A stretch of DNA of 64,000 nucleotides from assembly GCF_000300855.1 (NCBI RefSeq), contig NZ_ALJF01000004.1:310001-374000 (forward strand), in the 5' to 3' direction. The position numbers and the translations under genes were made by a program. Positions 1-7,827 of the stretch are shown here, one piece after another. How positions within the stretch are numbered: the stretch's first letter is position 1; every line of letters starts with the position of its first letter. The DNA is from Agrobacterium albertimagni AOL15. Lineage in GTDB: Bacteria > Pseudomonadota > Alphaproteobacteria > Rhizobiales > Rhizobiaceae. The notes beneath the pieces are model-generated. The model worked only from the letters and a program-made list of their open reading frames with translations. It ran no database searches and was not told the DNA's origin.

Positions 1-684
1 GCCGTCGCGCGAGACGTCGTAGGCACGCGAGGCGCTCGACGGCGTGTCGTTATACTTCGACGACATGGCGCCCATGGCGTCGAAGAGGCTGGACATGGTC
101 CAGTCGAGATCTTCGTGGCCGCCGGCAAAGACCATGTCCTGCTTGCCCCACTGGATCATCTCGTAGGCATTGCCGATGCAATGCGCCGAGGTCGAGCAGG
201 CGGACGAGATCGAGTAGTTGACGCCGTGCAGCTTGAACCAGGTGGCAAGCGTTGCGGACGCCGTCGACGACATGGCCTTCGGCACGGCGAAGGGGCCGAT
301 GCGCTTCGGGCTGTTGTTCTGGCGAACGATATCGGCGGCTTCGACGATCTGCTTGGTCGACGGACCGCCCGAACCCATGATGATGCCGACGCGCTCGTTC
401 TGCTGATAGTCGGCCTCTTCCAGACCGGCGTCTGCGATCGCCTGCTTCATCGCCACGTGGTTCCAGGCACCACCCTGAGACAGGAAGCGCATGGCACGGC
501 GGTCGACCAAGTCGGTCGGATCCAGATCGGGCTTGCCCCAGACCTGGCACTTGAAGCCGTGTTCGGCGAAATCGGGAGAAAAGGTGATGCCCGACTTGGC
601 GTCACGCAGCGATGCCGTGACTTCGGCGGCATCGGCACCGATGGAGGACACGATGCCAAGACCTGTTACTACAACCCGTCTCAT
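1..684 (-). CDS. fabB: 3-oxoacyl-ACP synthase I FabB, 3' end cut by the window edge
   Basis: Condensing enzyme of type II fatty acid synthesis, elongating the cis-3-decenoyl-ACP made by FabA and so feeding unsaturated fatty acids in the cytosol. The frame starts at an ATG (682-684 on the other strand) and runs open to base 1, so the C-terminal part lies outside. The visible 228 residues begin MRRVVVTGLGIVSSIG, and the nucleophile motif SSACSTSAHCIG puts the active cysteine at residue 163, as in E. coli FabB. It lies 44 bp downstream of fabA on the same strand, the usual fabA-fabB arrangement; fabI may follow outside the window (inference). Confidence 0.95.
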   Translation of the reverse strand, partial: MRRVVVTGLGIVSSIGADAAEVTASLRDAKSGITFSPDFAEHGFKCQVWGKPDLDPTDLVDRRAMRFLSQGGAWNHVAMKQAIADAGLEEADYQQNERVGIIMGSGGPSTKQIVEAADIVRQNNSPKRIGPFAVPKAMSSTASATLATWFKLHGVNYSISSACSTSAHCIGNAYEMIQWGKQDMVFAGGHEDLDWTMSSLFDAMGAMSSKYNDTPSSASRAYDVSRDG

Positions 685-728
685 CTCTCAGACCTTCTTT
701 ATAAACTTCAGGTGCGGACAGGGCCGGT

Positions 729-1244
729 TCAGGCCGTCTTGTCCTTCGACAGACCGACGCGCAGGTCGGATGCCTGGTAGATAGTTTCGCCATCGGCCTT
801 TAACCAGCCATCGGCCGTGCCGAGCACCAAGCGACCGCGCATGACGCGCTTGAAGTCGATCCCGTATTCGAGAAGTTTGGTCTCGGGGCGCACCATGCCC
901 TTGAACTTCACTTCGCCCGTCGACAGCGCCATGCCGCGACCGGGCTCACCGAGCCAGCCGAGGAAGAAGCCGGTCAGCTGCCACATGCCATCGAGGCCAA
1001 GGCAGCCGGGCATGATGGGGTTGCCCTGGAAATGGCAAGGGAAATACCAATCATCGGGGCGCACGTCGTATTCCGCGCGGATATAGCCCTTGTCGAAGGC
1101 GCCACCGGTTTCGGAAATGTCGGTGATCCGGTGAACCATCAGCATGGGCGGCAGAGGAAGCTGCGCGTTGCCCTCGCCAAAGAGTTCACCGCGGCCGCAG
1201 GCGAGGATTTCGTCGTAGTTGTAGCTGGATTGTCTCGTAACCAT
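729..1244 (-). CDS. fabA: 3-hydroxydecanoyl-ACP dehydratase/isomerase FabA
   Basis: Bifunctional dehydratase/isomerase that introduces the cis double bond at the C10 stage of fatty acid synthesis. The 171-residue product is full length for the family. The catalytic histidine is in [11 protein letters not shown] (H71) and the acid in CLGLDGMWQ (D85), one residue offset from E. coli H70/D84. The start [10 protein letters not shown] is preferred over an upstream in-frame start because a purine-rich G6AAGAAGAA stretch sits just before it and homologues begin there. It leads the fabA-fabB unit and is divergent from irr, as in other Rhizobiales. Confidence 0.97.
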   Translation of the reverse strand: MVTRQSSYNYDEILACGRGELFGEGNAQLPLPPMLMVHRITDISETGGAFDKGYIRAEYDVRPDDWYFPCHFQGNPIMPGCLGLDGMWQLTGFFLGWLGEPGRGMALSTGEVKFKGMVRPETKLLEYGIDFKRVMRGRLVLGTADGWLKADGETIYQASDLRVGLSKDKTA

Positions 1245-1464
1245 TGTTCTTCTTCTTCCCCCCTCTGCTTCACATATCCGGGACCCATTAGAGCAAGACG
1301 GTGGCAAATTGAAGCCCCGCAGCCACTCGGCTGGTTCCATGAGGCCTTGCCGGCCTCATCCTCATATCATCGTCGCATACAGTAAGGAAAAGGGCATCAC
1401 CAGACCCGAAGCGTCAAAAACCGCCCAACGGCAGGCGTCTCAAGGCTTCTCGCTACCGTTACTA

Positions 1465-1493
1465 TTGAAAGAGCCTGATTTTGCAGCTATATC
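1465..1493 (+). promoter_or_regulatory. Probable promoter of irr
   Basis: TTGAAA (1465-1470) and TATATC (1488-1493) are separated by 17 bp and fit the rhizobial housekeeping pattern CTTGAC-N17-CTATAT. The predicted transcription start near 1500 gives irr a leader of about 45 nt. The rest of 1245-1464, between the divergent fabA and irr, contains no gene that I can support. Confidence 0.55.
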
Positions 1494-1547
1494 GACACTT
1501 GTGGATGCTTGTGCATGCTACGTAACGACTGGAGTGCGTCTTTGACG

Positions 1548-1964
1548 ATGGCAACCTGCCAAACGGGTATCGAACTGAAACTGCGCCGCTCGGGCCTGCG
1601 CCCGACGAAGCAGCGCATTGCGCTGGCTGGCCTTCTGTTCGCCAAGGGTGACCGCCACCTGACCGTCGAAGAACTGCATGAAGAGGCGATATCCGCCGAT
1701 TTCCCGGTCTCGCTTGCGACCGTTTACAACACACTGCACCAGTTCACCGAAGCGGGACTGATCCGCGTCCTCGCGGTCGAAAGCTCCAAGACCTATTTCG
1801 ACACGAACGTGTCCGACCATCACCATTTCTTCGTCGAAGGCGAGAACAAGGTGCTGGATATCCCGGTCAACAACATCAGCATCGACAATCTGCCGCCACC
1901 GCCGGAAGGCATGGAAATCGCGCATGTCGACGTTGTGATCCGGCTGCGCCCCAAGCAGGGCTGA
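1548..1964 (+). CDS. irr: Iron response regulator Irr (Fur superfamily)
   Basis: Haem-sensing transcription factor that controls iron and haem genes under iron limitation in Rhizobiales. The product (about 138 residues) has the Fur-type winged helix (LRPTKQRIALAGLLF, then PVSLATVYNTLHQFTEAGLI) and the Irr hallmark DHHHFFVEGE, a histidine run implicated in haem or metal sensing. The start is uncertain: TTG at 1542 has the best-spaced ribosome site (GGAG, 7 nt away), ATG at 1548 is used here, and ATG at 1515 is also open. The location beside fabA is conserved in the group. Confidence 0.93.
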   Translation: MATCQTGIELKLRRSGLRPTKQRIALAGLLFAKGDRHLTVEELHEEAISADFPVSLATVYNTLHQFTEAGLIRVLAVESSKTYFDTNVSDHHHFFVEGENKVLDIPVNNISIDNLPPPPEGMEIAHVDVVIRLRPKQG

Positions 1965-1983
1965 AACTCTCCCTCGCCTGCCC

Positions 1984-2619
1984 TCACATGACCTCATCCG
2001 GATGTCGGCCAGGCTTGTGCTTGTAGGTCGGAAACGTCCATCCAAAGTAGAGTGCGCCGCCGCGCAGCAGGAATGCCGCGATCGCCCCCAGGGCAGAGGC
2101 GACATAGAGCGGTGCGCCGAACTCGTGGGCACCCGTGAAAACCGCTGCCCCGACGAGGGCCGCCGTGATGTAGATCTCCGGCCGGAGCAGCACGGATGGC
2201 TCATTGGCCAGGAGATCGCGCAGAACACCGCCCAGACTTGCGGTCAGCGTGCCGGTCACGATCGCGATCGTCGGCGAGCCGGTCGCGGCCAGACCTTTTG
2301 CAGCACCCATCACGCAGTAGGCCGACAGCCCGATCGCATCGAGCCATATCAACAGGCGGTAGCGCGATTCGACCATGTGGGCGGTGAAGAAGACGACGAC
2401 GCCGATTGCACAGCAGATCAGGATGTAATCGGGGTTGAGAACCCAGTAGACGGGCACGCGACCGAGCACGATGTCGCGGACCGTCCCGCCGCCGAGCCCG
2501 GTCACAACCGCAAAGAACAGGAAGCCGATCATGTCGAGCTGCTTTCGCGACGCTGCAAGCGCGCCGGTGGCAGCAAACAGGGCAATGCCCACATAGTCGA
2601 GATAAGACAGGAACGACAT
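1984..2619 (-). CDS. Trimeric intracellular cation channel (TRIC/UPF0126) family membrane protein
   Basis: Small membrane protein of 211 residues with two tandem UPF0126 repeats. The glycine-rich signatures GLGGGTVRDIVLGR and ASLGGVLRDLL mark the two halves, each with about three hydrophobic helices. Bacterial TRIC homologues form trimeric K+-permeable channels, but the physiological role in rhizobia is not established. The start MSFLSYLDY is chosen because the upstream extension is low-complexity and not membrane-like. It is convergent with irr. Confidence 0.85.
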   Translation of the reverse strand: MSFLSYLDYVGIALFAATGALAASRKQLDMIGFLFFAVVTGLGGGTVRDIVLGRVPVYWVLNPDYILICCAIGVVVFFTAHMVESRYRLLIWLDAIGLSAYCVMGAAKGLAATGSPTIAIVTGTLTASLGGVLRDLLANEPSVLLRPEIYITAALVGAAVFTGAHEFGAPLYVASALGAIAAFLLRGGALYFGWTFPTYKHKPGRHPDEVM

Positions 2620-2744
2620 GGCTTCTTTCCTCGCTGGAGCCTCCGGTCCGGGCGAGATTTGCCGCACGCCGTTAAGGGTGAGGCAAGACGCAGCCGCTAG
2701 ACTTCCCCTTCGTTCAGCACAGATTGCGATCCGGAGTCCAGACC

Positions 2745-3218
2745 GTGTCTTTCCTATTCCGCCTCCTCCTCGTTGTCGCGACCGGCATTTTCGCAATGCC
2801 CGCCTTCGCACAGCAGGAATTGCTGACCGATCCTGAGATCTACGAGAAGAATCACTATGCCAAGCGTTGCGATGTGGTGCAGTTTGGCGGCCGCTTCCTC
2901 GACCGGATCGACATCAACAATGACGGCCTCAAAGACGCGGTCACCAACAGCAGCGAAATCGTCTGCGACGGCGTGCGCGGTCCCGATTGCTCGGTGGAAG
3001 GATGCCCGTTCAACTTCTATCTTCAGGTGAAGGAAGGCGGCTACTTCATGATCGCCACCGCGCAGATGTATTCCTACGACTTCATCAAGCGCTTCGGTAA
3101 CATGGTCTTCGTCTTGAAGATGCATCCCCGCTATTGCGAGCGGGAAGAGGGCCAGGAGCCCTGCGCCATGACGGTGCGCGTTCGCGGCACCAAATTCCTG
3201 ACAATCTCGAAGAAGTGA
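2745..3218 (+). CDS. Secreted hypothetical protein
   Basis: A 157-residue protein starting at GTG (2745), with CGGAG nine bases upstream, then a clear signal peptide ending MPAFA/QQ. The mature part has six cysteines, including CSVEGCPF, CEREEGQEPC and VCDGVRGPDC, suggesting disulfides in the periplasm. The segment RIDINNDGLKDAV resembles an FG-GAP or EF-hand-like Asp loop that could bind calcium (inference). I do not recognise the family. It is convergent with the YdcF-like gene, with a gap of 3 bp. Confidence 0.7.
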   Translation: MSFLFRLLLVVATGIFAMPAFAQQELLTDPEIYEKNHYAKRCDVVQFGGRFLDRIDINNDGLKDAVTNSSEIVCDGVRGPDCSVEGCPFNFYLQVKEGGYFMIATAQMYSYDFIKRFGNMVFVLKMHPRYCEREEGQEPCAMTVRVRGTKFLTISKK

Positions 3219-3221
3219 TGC

Positions 3222-4013
3222 TTACGGCGCAGGAAAGACGTCGTCGATCCTGCCGAGAATTCGATACGCGACGAGCCCCACCCATTCGCGAACGGCCGTC
3301 GACATCTGCTGCGCGTTGAGGGTCGGCTGCGTAAAGTCCAGAGCGACGGACAGATTGCCGGCGGTGCGGAAGTCGACCGGCCAGGGCGCAACCTCGACGC
3401 CTGCCTTCCGAAAGAGCCCGACGGAGCGCGGCATGTGGAAGGCAGACGTGATCAGCAGGCAAGGGCCCAGATCGCGCCCGGACAGAAGTTCGCGGCTGTT
3501 CTGGGCATTCTCGTCGGTGTTTCGGGATGCCGTCTCGGCAATCAGCCTGTCGCGCGGAATGTTGAAGGCCTCGAAGAAGCGGATCGAGGCTGCGGCATCG
3601 CCCTCATAGGCGCCGCTCAGGGACCCATCACCACCGGATACAAGGATGCTTGCCTCGGGATATCGCATAGCGAGGCGCAGCGCTTCGACGAAGCGATCCG
3701 CCGCCTGATTAAGATCCATACCTCCGCGGGCTGTCGTGACCTCGGTCTCAAAGGCACCGCCCAGCACGATCATGCAGGACACTTCTGAGGGATCGCCCGC
3801 CGGCCGGGGGAATCGCGCTTCCAGGCTTTGTAAAAGGACGGAGCCGAGCGTCGTGTAGAGGGTGAGGAACAGAATCAGAAGCGAGAGCGACAGGGCAGCC
3901 ATGGCAGGACGAAGCCAGCGGAACCAGATCAGGGCCAGGGCAAGCACACCTAAGAGGAATACCAGAGAGAGCGGCTGGATCGCATTCCAGAACAGTTTCG
4001 AAACCACAAACAC
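3222..4013 (-). CDS. YdcF/ElyC (DUF218) family membrane protein
   Basis: 263 residues starting at GTG, with GGAGAG eight bases upstream. Two N-terminal hydrophobic helices (about residues 10-60) are followed by a cytoplasmic or periplasmic DUF218 domain: MIVLGGAF, ILVSGGDG, TASRNTDENAQNS and LLITSAFHMPRS are the conserved blocks. Relatives (ElyC, SanA, YdcF) are linked to envelope integrity and peptidoglycan-lipid metabolism; the exact reaction is unknown. No operon partner is evident. Confidence 0.85.
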   Translation of the reverse strand: MFVVSKLFWNAIQPLSLVFLLGVLALALIWFRWLRPAMAALSLSLLILFLTLYTTLGSVLLQSLEARFPRPAGDPSEVSCMIVLGGAFETEVTTARGGMDLNQAADRFVEALRLAMRYPEASILVSGGDGSLSGAYEGDAAASIRFFEAFNIPRDRLIAETASRNTDENAQNSRELLSGRDLGPCLLITSAFHMPRSVGLFRKAGVEVAPWPVDFRTAGNLSVALDFTQPTLNAQQMSTAVREWVGLVAYRILGRIDDVFPAP

Positions 4014-4152
4014 GCTGCAACTCTCCCAGCCCGACTACCCGCCACTCCTGAAGCCATCAGGCCCCAGGGAGGCCAGCTTCGCTCAAGGAGGCGTTACTAA
4101 ACCCTCGTCCCACTGTCACCCATTTCGATTCTAAATTTTCCGGGAGGAAACC

Positions 4153-4350
4153 ATGCGATTTGCCATCGACACCGTGGACGACTCCGGCAATGACCGCCTT
4201 TACATCGGCACGCCTGTGCATGTCAGTGACGACAAGCTGCACCTGAAGCTTCGCGACGGAGAGGTGAAGCTCGACATCCGCAAGATCATCGACTGGTTCC
4301 AGATCGATCTGTCGGAAAACGGCGAGCGTGTGGAGCTGTTTCAGCGTTGA
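4153..4350 (+). CDS. Small conserved-looking hypothetical protein
   Basis: 65 residues, preceded by GGGAGGAAACC directly before the ATG, an excellent ribosome site. The sequence (MRFAIDTVDDSGNDRLYIG at the start) alternates charged and hydrophobic residues, like a small beta-rich cytosolic protein, and ends in FQR. There are no membrane segments, cysteines or known motifs. It stands alone between the YdcF-like gene and tRNA-Ala. Function unknown. Confidence 0.7.
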   Translation: MRFAIDTVDDSGNDRLYIGTPVHVSDDKLHLKLRDGEVKLDIRKIIDWFQIDLSENGERVELFQR

Positions 4351-4437
4351 GGCGCTGAACGCTCTCGATGCCTACGACTGACGTCTCAGGGCCGCGCCCA
4401 GGCGACGTGATCACTGAAAGAAATCTGCTAGGAATAT

Positions 4438-4513
<76 letters not shown>

Positions 4514-4624
4514 ATCAGGGTACCGGTTAATTTCCGGCTCCGGGAACCCGTTTGAAAGCACCGCTTCCGTCGGGGTGGCGGCTTGATACTTCCGGTAGTC
4601 GGAGATGGCAAGCCGAAAAATGAA

Positions 4625-4652
4625 AGCCCGGGCATTTTTTTAGGCCCGGGCT
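4625..4652 (-). terminator. Rho-independent terminator of the FYDLN protein gene
   Basis: A perfect 9-bp stem AGCCCGGGC/GCCCGGGCT with a 10-nt A-rich loop on the minus strand, followed by a T-rich stretch. It lies 17-44 bp beyond the stop codon of the gene at 4669. Confidence 0.75.
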
Positions 4653-4668
4653 CGAAATGCTTGAAATA

Positions 4669-5055
4669 TCAGACTTCGTCGTCGTCGCCGGTGACGCCGA
4701 TCAGGCCGGTCATGTCATCATCGTCGTCGTCTTCGTCGGCTTCCAGGAAGGTGTCGTCGTCGTCGCCGTCGATCTCAACGTCGTCGTCGCCCATATCCGG
4801 GATGTCGTCGCCGCTGGCGGTCTCGTCAGCGTCTTCGAGCGAGACGAGCTCGACATCGGTGTTTTCGGTGTCGACTTCGGCGACTTCCTCTTCCTCAGCC
4901 TTTTCCATGATGGCTGCGACCGAGGTTTCCTCGAAATAGGAAAGCGGCCAGGACTTGTTCGTGTACGGCGACACGATCGGGTCCTTGTTCAGGTCGTAGA
5001 ATTTCTTGCCGGTGTCGGGGCAAGTCCGTTTCGTTCCAAGTTCTGCCTTCGCCAC
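4669..5055 (-). CDS. TIGR02300 family FYDLN acid-rich protein
   Basis: An alphaproteobacterial family of unknown function. The N-terminus AELGTKRTCPDTGKKFYDLN is the family signature; its two cysteines in this segment may bind zinc (inference). The second half is extremely acidic, with runs of Asp and Glu, and ends GDDDEV. A GTG start at 5055, with GAGG ten bases upstream, matches family members that start (M/V)AKAELG; a TTG at 5061 is also open. It is divergent from cmk. Confidence 0.9.
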   Translation of the reverse strand: MAKAELGTKRTCPDTGKKFYDLNKDPIVSPYTNKSWPLSYFEETSVAAIMEKAEEEEVAEVDTENTDVELVSLEDADETASGDDIPDMGDDDVEIDGDDDDTFLEADEDDDDDDMTGLIGVTGDDDEV

Positions 5056-5275
5056 TGTCAAAGCCTCATGAAGTCGTGAAGATTAAGGGCATGCGCCAAG
5101 CGCCCGGCGCGAGGCCGGCCAAACTGTAGTCGGTCCCCTTAATCGCTGATGTCCGTCCTGTCAAAGGCAATCTGCGGGGAGATTTTCGCAAGCGCCAACT
5201 CCCATGCGCCGCTTGGCAATGGCAGCCAAGATTTGTATCAGCGATGGCATGACTTTTACAGACAACGAGGGCCGG

Positions 5276-5902
5276 ATGATCATCGCCATCGACGGACCGG
5301 CCGCAGCCGGCAAGGGAACGCTGTCGCGCCAGATCGCGGAGACCTACGGATTCCACCATCTCGACACGGGGCTCACCTATCGCGCGACTGCCAAGGCGCT
5401 TCTGGATGCCGGACTGCCGCTCGACGACGAGGCGGTGGCGGAGCGCATGGCGCTTGCCGTAGAGCTTGCCGGCCTCGACCGCGACGTGCTGTCCGCCCAT
5501 GAAATCGGCGAGGCAGCCTCGAAGATTGCGGTCATGCCCGCCGTGCGCCGTGCTCTGGTCGAGGCCCAGCGCGCCTTTTCCAAACGGCTGCCCGGCACCG
5601 TGCTCGACGGTCGCGATATCGGCACCGTGGTCTGCCCGGATGCTCCGGTGAAACTCTATGTCACGGCGTCGCCTGAGGTTCGCGCCCGACGCCGCCATGA
5701 CGAGATCCTGTCGAAGGGCGACAGCGCCGATTTCGACGCGATCTTCGCCGACGTGAAGAAGCGCGACGAGCGGGACATGGGACGGGCCGACAGCCCCTTG
5801 AAACCAGCTGATGACGCGCACTTGCTAGATACGTCCGAAATGAGTATAGAGGCCGCATTCTTGGCGGCGAAGGCTCTCGTCGACGCTGCCCTGACGAAAT
5901 GA
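5276..5902 (+). CDS. cmk: Cytidylate kinase Cmk
   Basis: Phosphorylates CMP and dCMP with ATP in pyrimidine nucleotide salvage. 208 residues from ATG 5276: [17 protein letters not shown] carries the P-loop, followed by [13 protein letters not shown] and the [13 protein letters not shown] motif that binds the nucleotide and metal. The start at 5276 is preferred over ATG 5249 because GAGG lies eight bases upstream and homologues begin just before IAIDGPAA. It is followed by rpsA after 152 bp. The usual upstream neighbour aroA is missing; the 220 bp to the FYDLN gene are too short for it. Confidence 0.96.
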   Translation: MIIAIDGPAAAGKGTLSRQIAETYGFHHLDTGLTYRATAKALLDAGLPLDDEAVAERMALAVELAGLDRDVLSAHEIGEAASKIAVMPAVRRALVEAQRAFSKRLPGTVLDGRDIGTVVCPDAPVKLYVTASPEVRARRRHDEILSKGDSADFDAIFADVKKRDERDMGRADSPLKPADDAHLLDTSEMSIEAAFLAAKALVDAALTK

Positions 5903-6054
5903 AGTGACCAGGTTTCGGACAAGCCGAAGCCTGAGGGCCGACATCCAGTCCCCGCGCCGGAATTGCTCTTCTAAAAGAGCGGATCGGTTGTTGGCCAAGA
6001 TCAACACTAGCCCCCGGCGCTCACGCATCCAGATGGATGCGACCAGGAGATTTC

Positions 6055-7758
6055 ATGTCTGTTTCTACCCCGTCGCGTGAGGACTTCGCAGCCCTCCTCG
6101 AAGAATCCTTTGCCAAGACCGATCTGGCAGAAGGCTATGTTGCCAAGGGCATCATCACGGCCATCGAGAAGGACGTGGCCATTGTTGACGTCGGCCTCAA
6201 GGTCGAAGGCCGTATCGCACTGAAGGAATTCGGTGCACGCGCCAAGGACGGCACGCTGAAGGTCGGCGACGAAGTCGAAGTTTACGTCGAGCGCATCGAA
6301 AACGCCCTCGGCGAAGCTGTTCTGTCGCGCGAGAAGGCTCGTCGCGAAGAAAGCTGGATCAAGCTCGAAGCCAAGTTCGAAGCTGGCGAGCGCGTTGAAG
6401 GCGTTATCTTCAACCAGGTCAAGGGCGGCTTCACGGTCGATCTCGACGGCGCTGTTGCCTTCCTTCCGCGTTCGCAGGTCGACATCCGTCCGATCCGCGA
6501 CGTGACCCCGCTGATGCACAACCCGCAGCCCTTCGAAATCCTCAAGATGGACAAGCGTCGCGGCAACATCGTTGTCTCGCGTCGTACGGTTCTCGAAGAG
6601 TCGCGTGCCGAGCAGCGTTCTGAAATCGTTCAGAACCTCGAAGAAGGCCAGGTTGTTGACGGCGTCGTCAAGAACATCACCGATTACGGTGCGTTCGTTG
6701 ACCTCGGCGGCATCGACGGCCTGCTGCACGTCACCGACATGGCATGGCGCCGCGTCAACCATCCTTCGGAAATCCTGTCCATCGGCCAGTCGGTCAAGGT
6801 TCAGATCATCCGTATCAACCAGGAAACCCACCGCATTTCGCTCGGCATGAAGCAGCTCGAGTCGGATCCGTGGGATGGCATTGCTGCCAAGTACCCGGTT
6901 GGCAAGAAGATCTCCGGTACCGTCACGAACATCACCGACTACGGTGCATTCGTCGAGCTGGAGCCGGGCATCGAAGGCCTCATCCACATCTCGGAAATGT
7001 CCTGGACGAAGAAGAACGTTCATCCCGGCAAGATCCTTTCGACCACGCAGGACGTCGACGTCGTCGTTCTCGAAGTCGATCCGTCGAAGCGCCGTATCTC
7101 GCTCGGTCTCAAGCAGACCCTCGAGAACCCGTGGCAGGCATTTGCCTTCAGCCATCCGGCCGGCACTGAAGTCGAAGGCGAAGTCAAGAACAAGACCGAA
7201 TTCGGCCTGTTCATTGGCCTCGAAGGTGACGTTGACGGCATGGTTCACCTGTCGGATCTCGACTGGAACCGCCCGGGCGAGCAGGTCATCGAAGAGTTCA
7301 ACAAGGGTGACGTCGTCAAGGCCGTCGTTCTGGACGTTGACGTCGAGAAGGAGCGTATCTCGCTCGGCATCAAGCAGCTCGGCAAGGATGCTGTCGGCGA
7401 CGCCGCTGCTTCCGGCGACCTGCGCAAGAACGCTGTCGTTTCCTGCGAAGTCATCGGCATCAACGATGGCGGCGTCGAAGTGAAGCTGGTCAACCACGAG
7501 GACATCACGTCCTTCATCCGCCGCAACGACCTGGCCCGCGATCGTGACGATCAGCGTCCGGAGCGTTTCTCGGTCGGTCAGGTGTTCGACGCCCGCGTCA
7601 CGAACTTCTCCAAGAAGGACCGCAAGGTCATGCTGTCGATCAAGGCTCTCGAGATCGCAGAAGAGAAGGAAGCCGTCGCTCAGTTCGGTTCGTCCGACTC
7701 CGGCGCTTCGCTCGGCGACATCCTGGGTGCAGCCCTGAAGAACCGCAACAACGACTAA
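6055..7758 (+). CDS. rpsA: 30S ribosomal protein S1
   Basis: Binds mRNA leaders and brings them to the 30S subunit during initiation. 567 residues with six S1/OB repeats (roughly residues 27-95, 113-178, 199-267, 285-353, 372-440 and 459-527). Repeats 3-6 contain the typical GxV..ITDYGAFVDL..G(I/V)(D/E)GL(L/I)H(V/I)(S/T) pattern. The ATG is preceded by AGGAGATTTC. Codon use is strongly biased, as expected for a highly expressed gene, and this creates long spurious antisense frames. It is followed by a clear terminator. Confidence 0.98.
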   Translation: MSVSTPSREDFAALLEESFAKTDLAEGYVAKGIITAIEKDVAIVDVGLKVEGRIALKEFGARAKDGTLKVGDEVEVYVERIENALGEAVLSREKARREESWIKLEAKFEAGERVEGVIFNQVKGGFTVDLDGAVAFLPRSQVDIRPIRDVTPLMHNPQPFEILKMDKRRGNIVVSRRTVLEESRAEQRSEIVQNLEEGQVVDGVVKNITDYGAFVDLGGIDGLLHVTDMAWRRVNHPSEILSIGQSVKVQIIRINQETHRISLGMKQLESDPWDGIAAKYPVGKKISGTVTNITDYGAFVELEPGIEGLIHISEMSWTKKNVHPGKILSTTQDVDVVVLEVDPSKRRISLGLKQTLENPWQAFAFSHPAGTEVEGEVKNKTEFGLFIGLEGDVDGMVHLSDLDWNRPGEQVIEEFNKGDVVKAVVLDVDVEKERISLGIKQLGKDAVGDAAASGDLRKNAVVSCEVIGINDGGVEVKLVNHEDITSFIRRNDLARDRDDQRPERFSVGQVFDARVTNFSKKDRKVMLSIKALEIAEEKEAVAQFGSSDSGASLGDILGAALKNRNND

Positions 7759-7784
7759 TCCTCGCTGTTGGCTGAAGATAAAGA

Positions 7785-7815
7785 ACCCGCCGGGAGCGAT
7801 CCTGGCGGGTTTTTT
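7785..7815 (+). terminator. Rho-independent terminator after rpsA
   Basis: A 10-bp stem (ACCCGCCGGG/CCTGGCGGGT, one G-T pair) with loop AGCGAT, followed by five further T residues, 27 bp beyond the rpsA stop. Confidence 0.9.
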
Positions 7816-7827
7816 CGATCTTGAATA

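Noticed and set aside
6007-7497. 496-residue open frame antisense to rpsA
   Set aside because: Caused by the biased codon use of rpsA; composition is Asp/Leu/Val-rich shadow, and it has no homology-like motifs.
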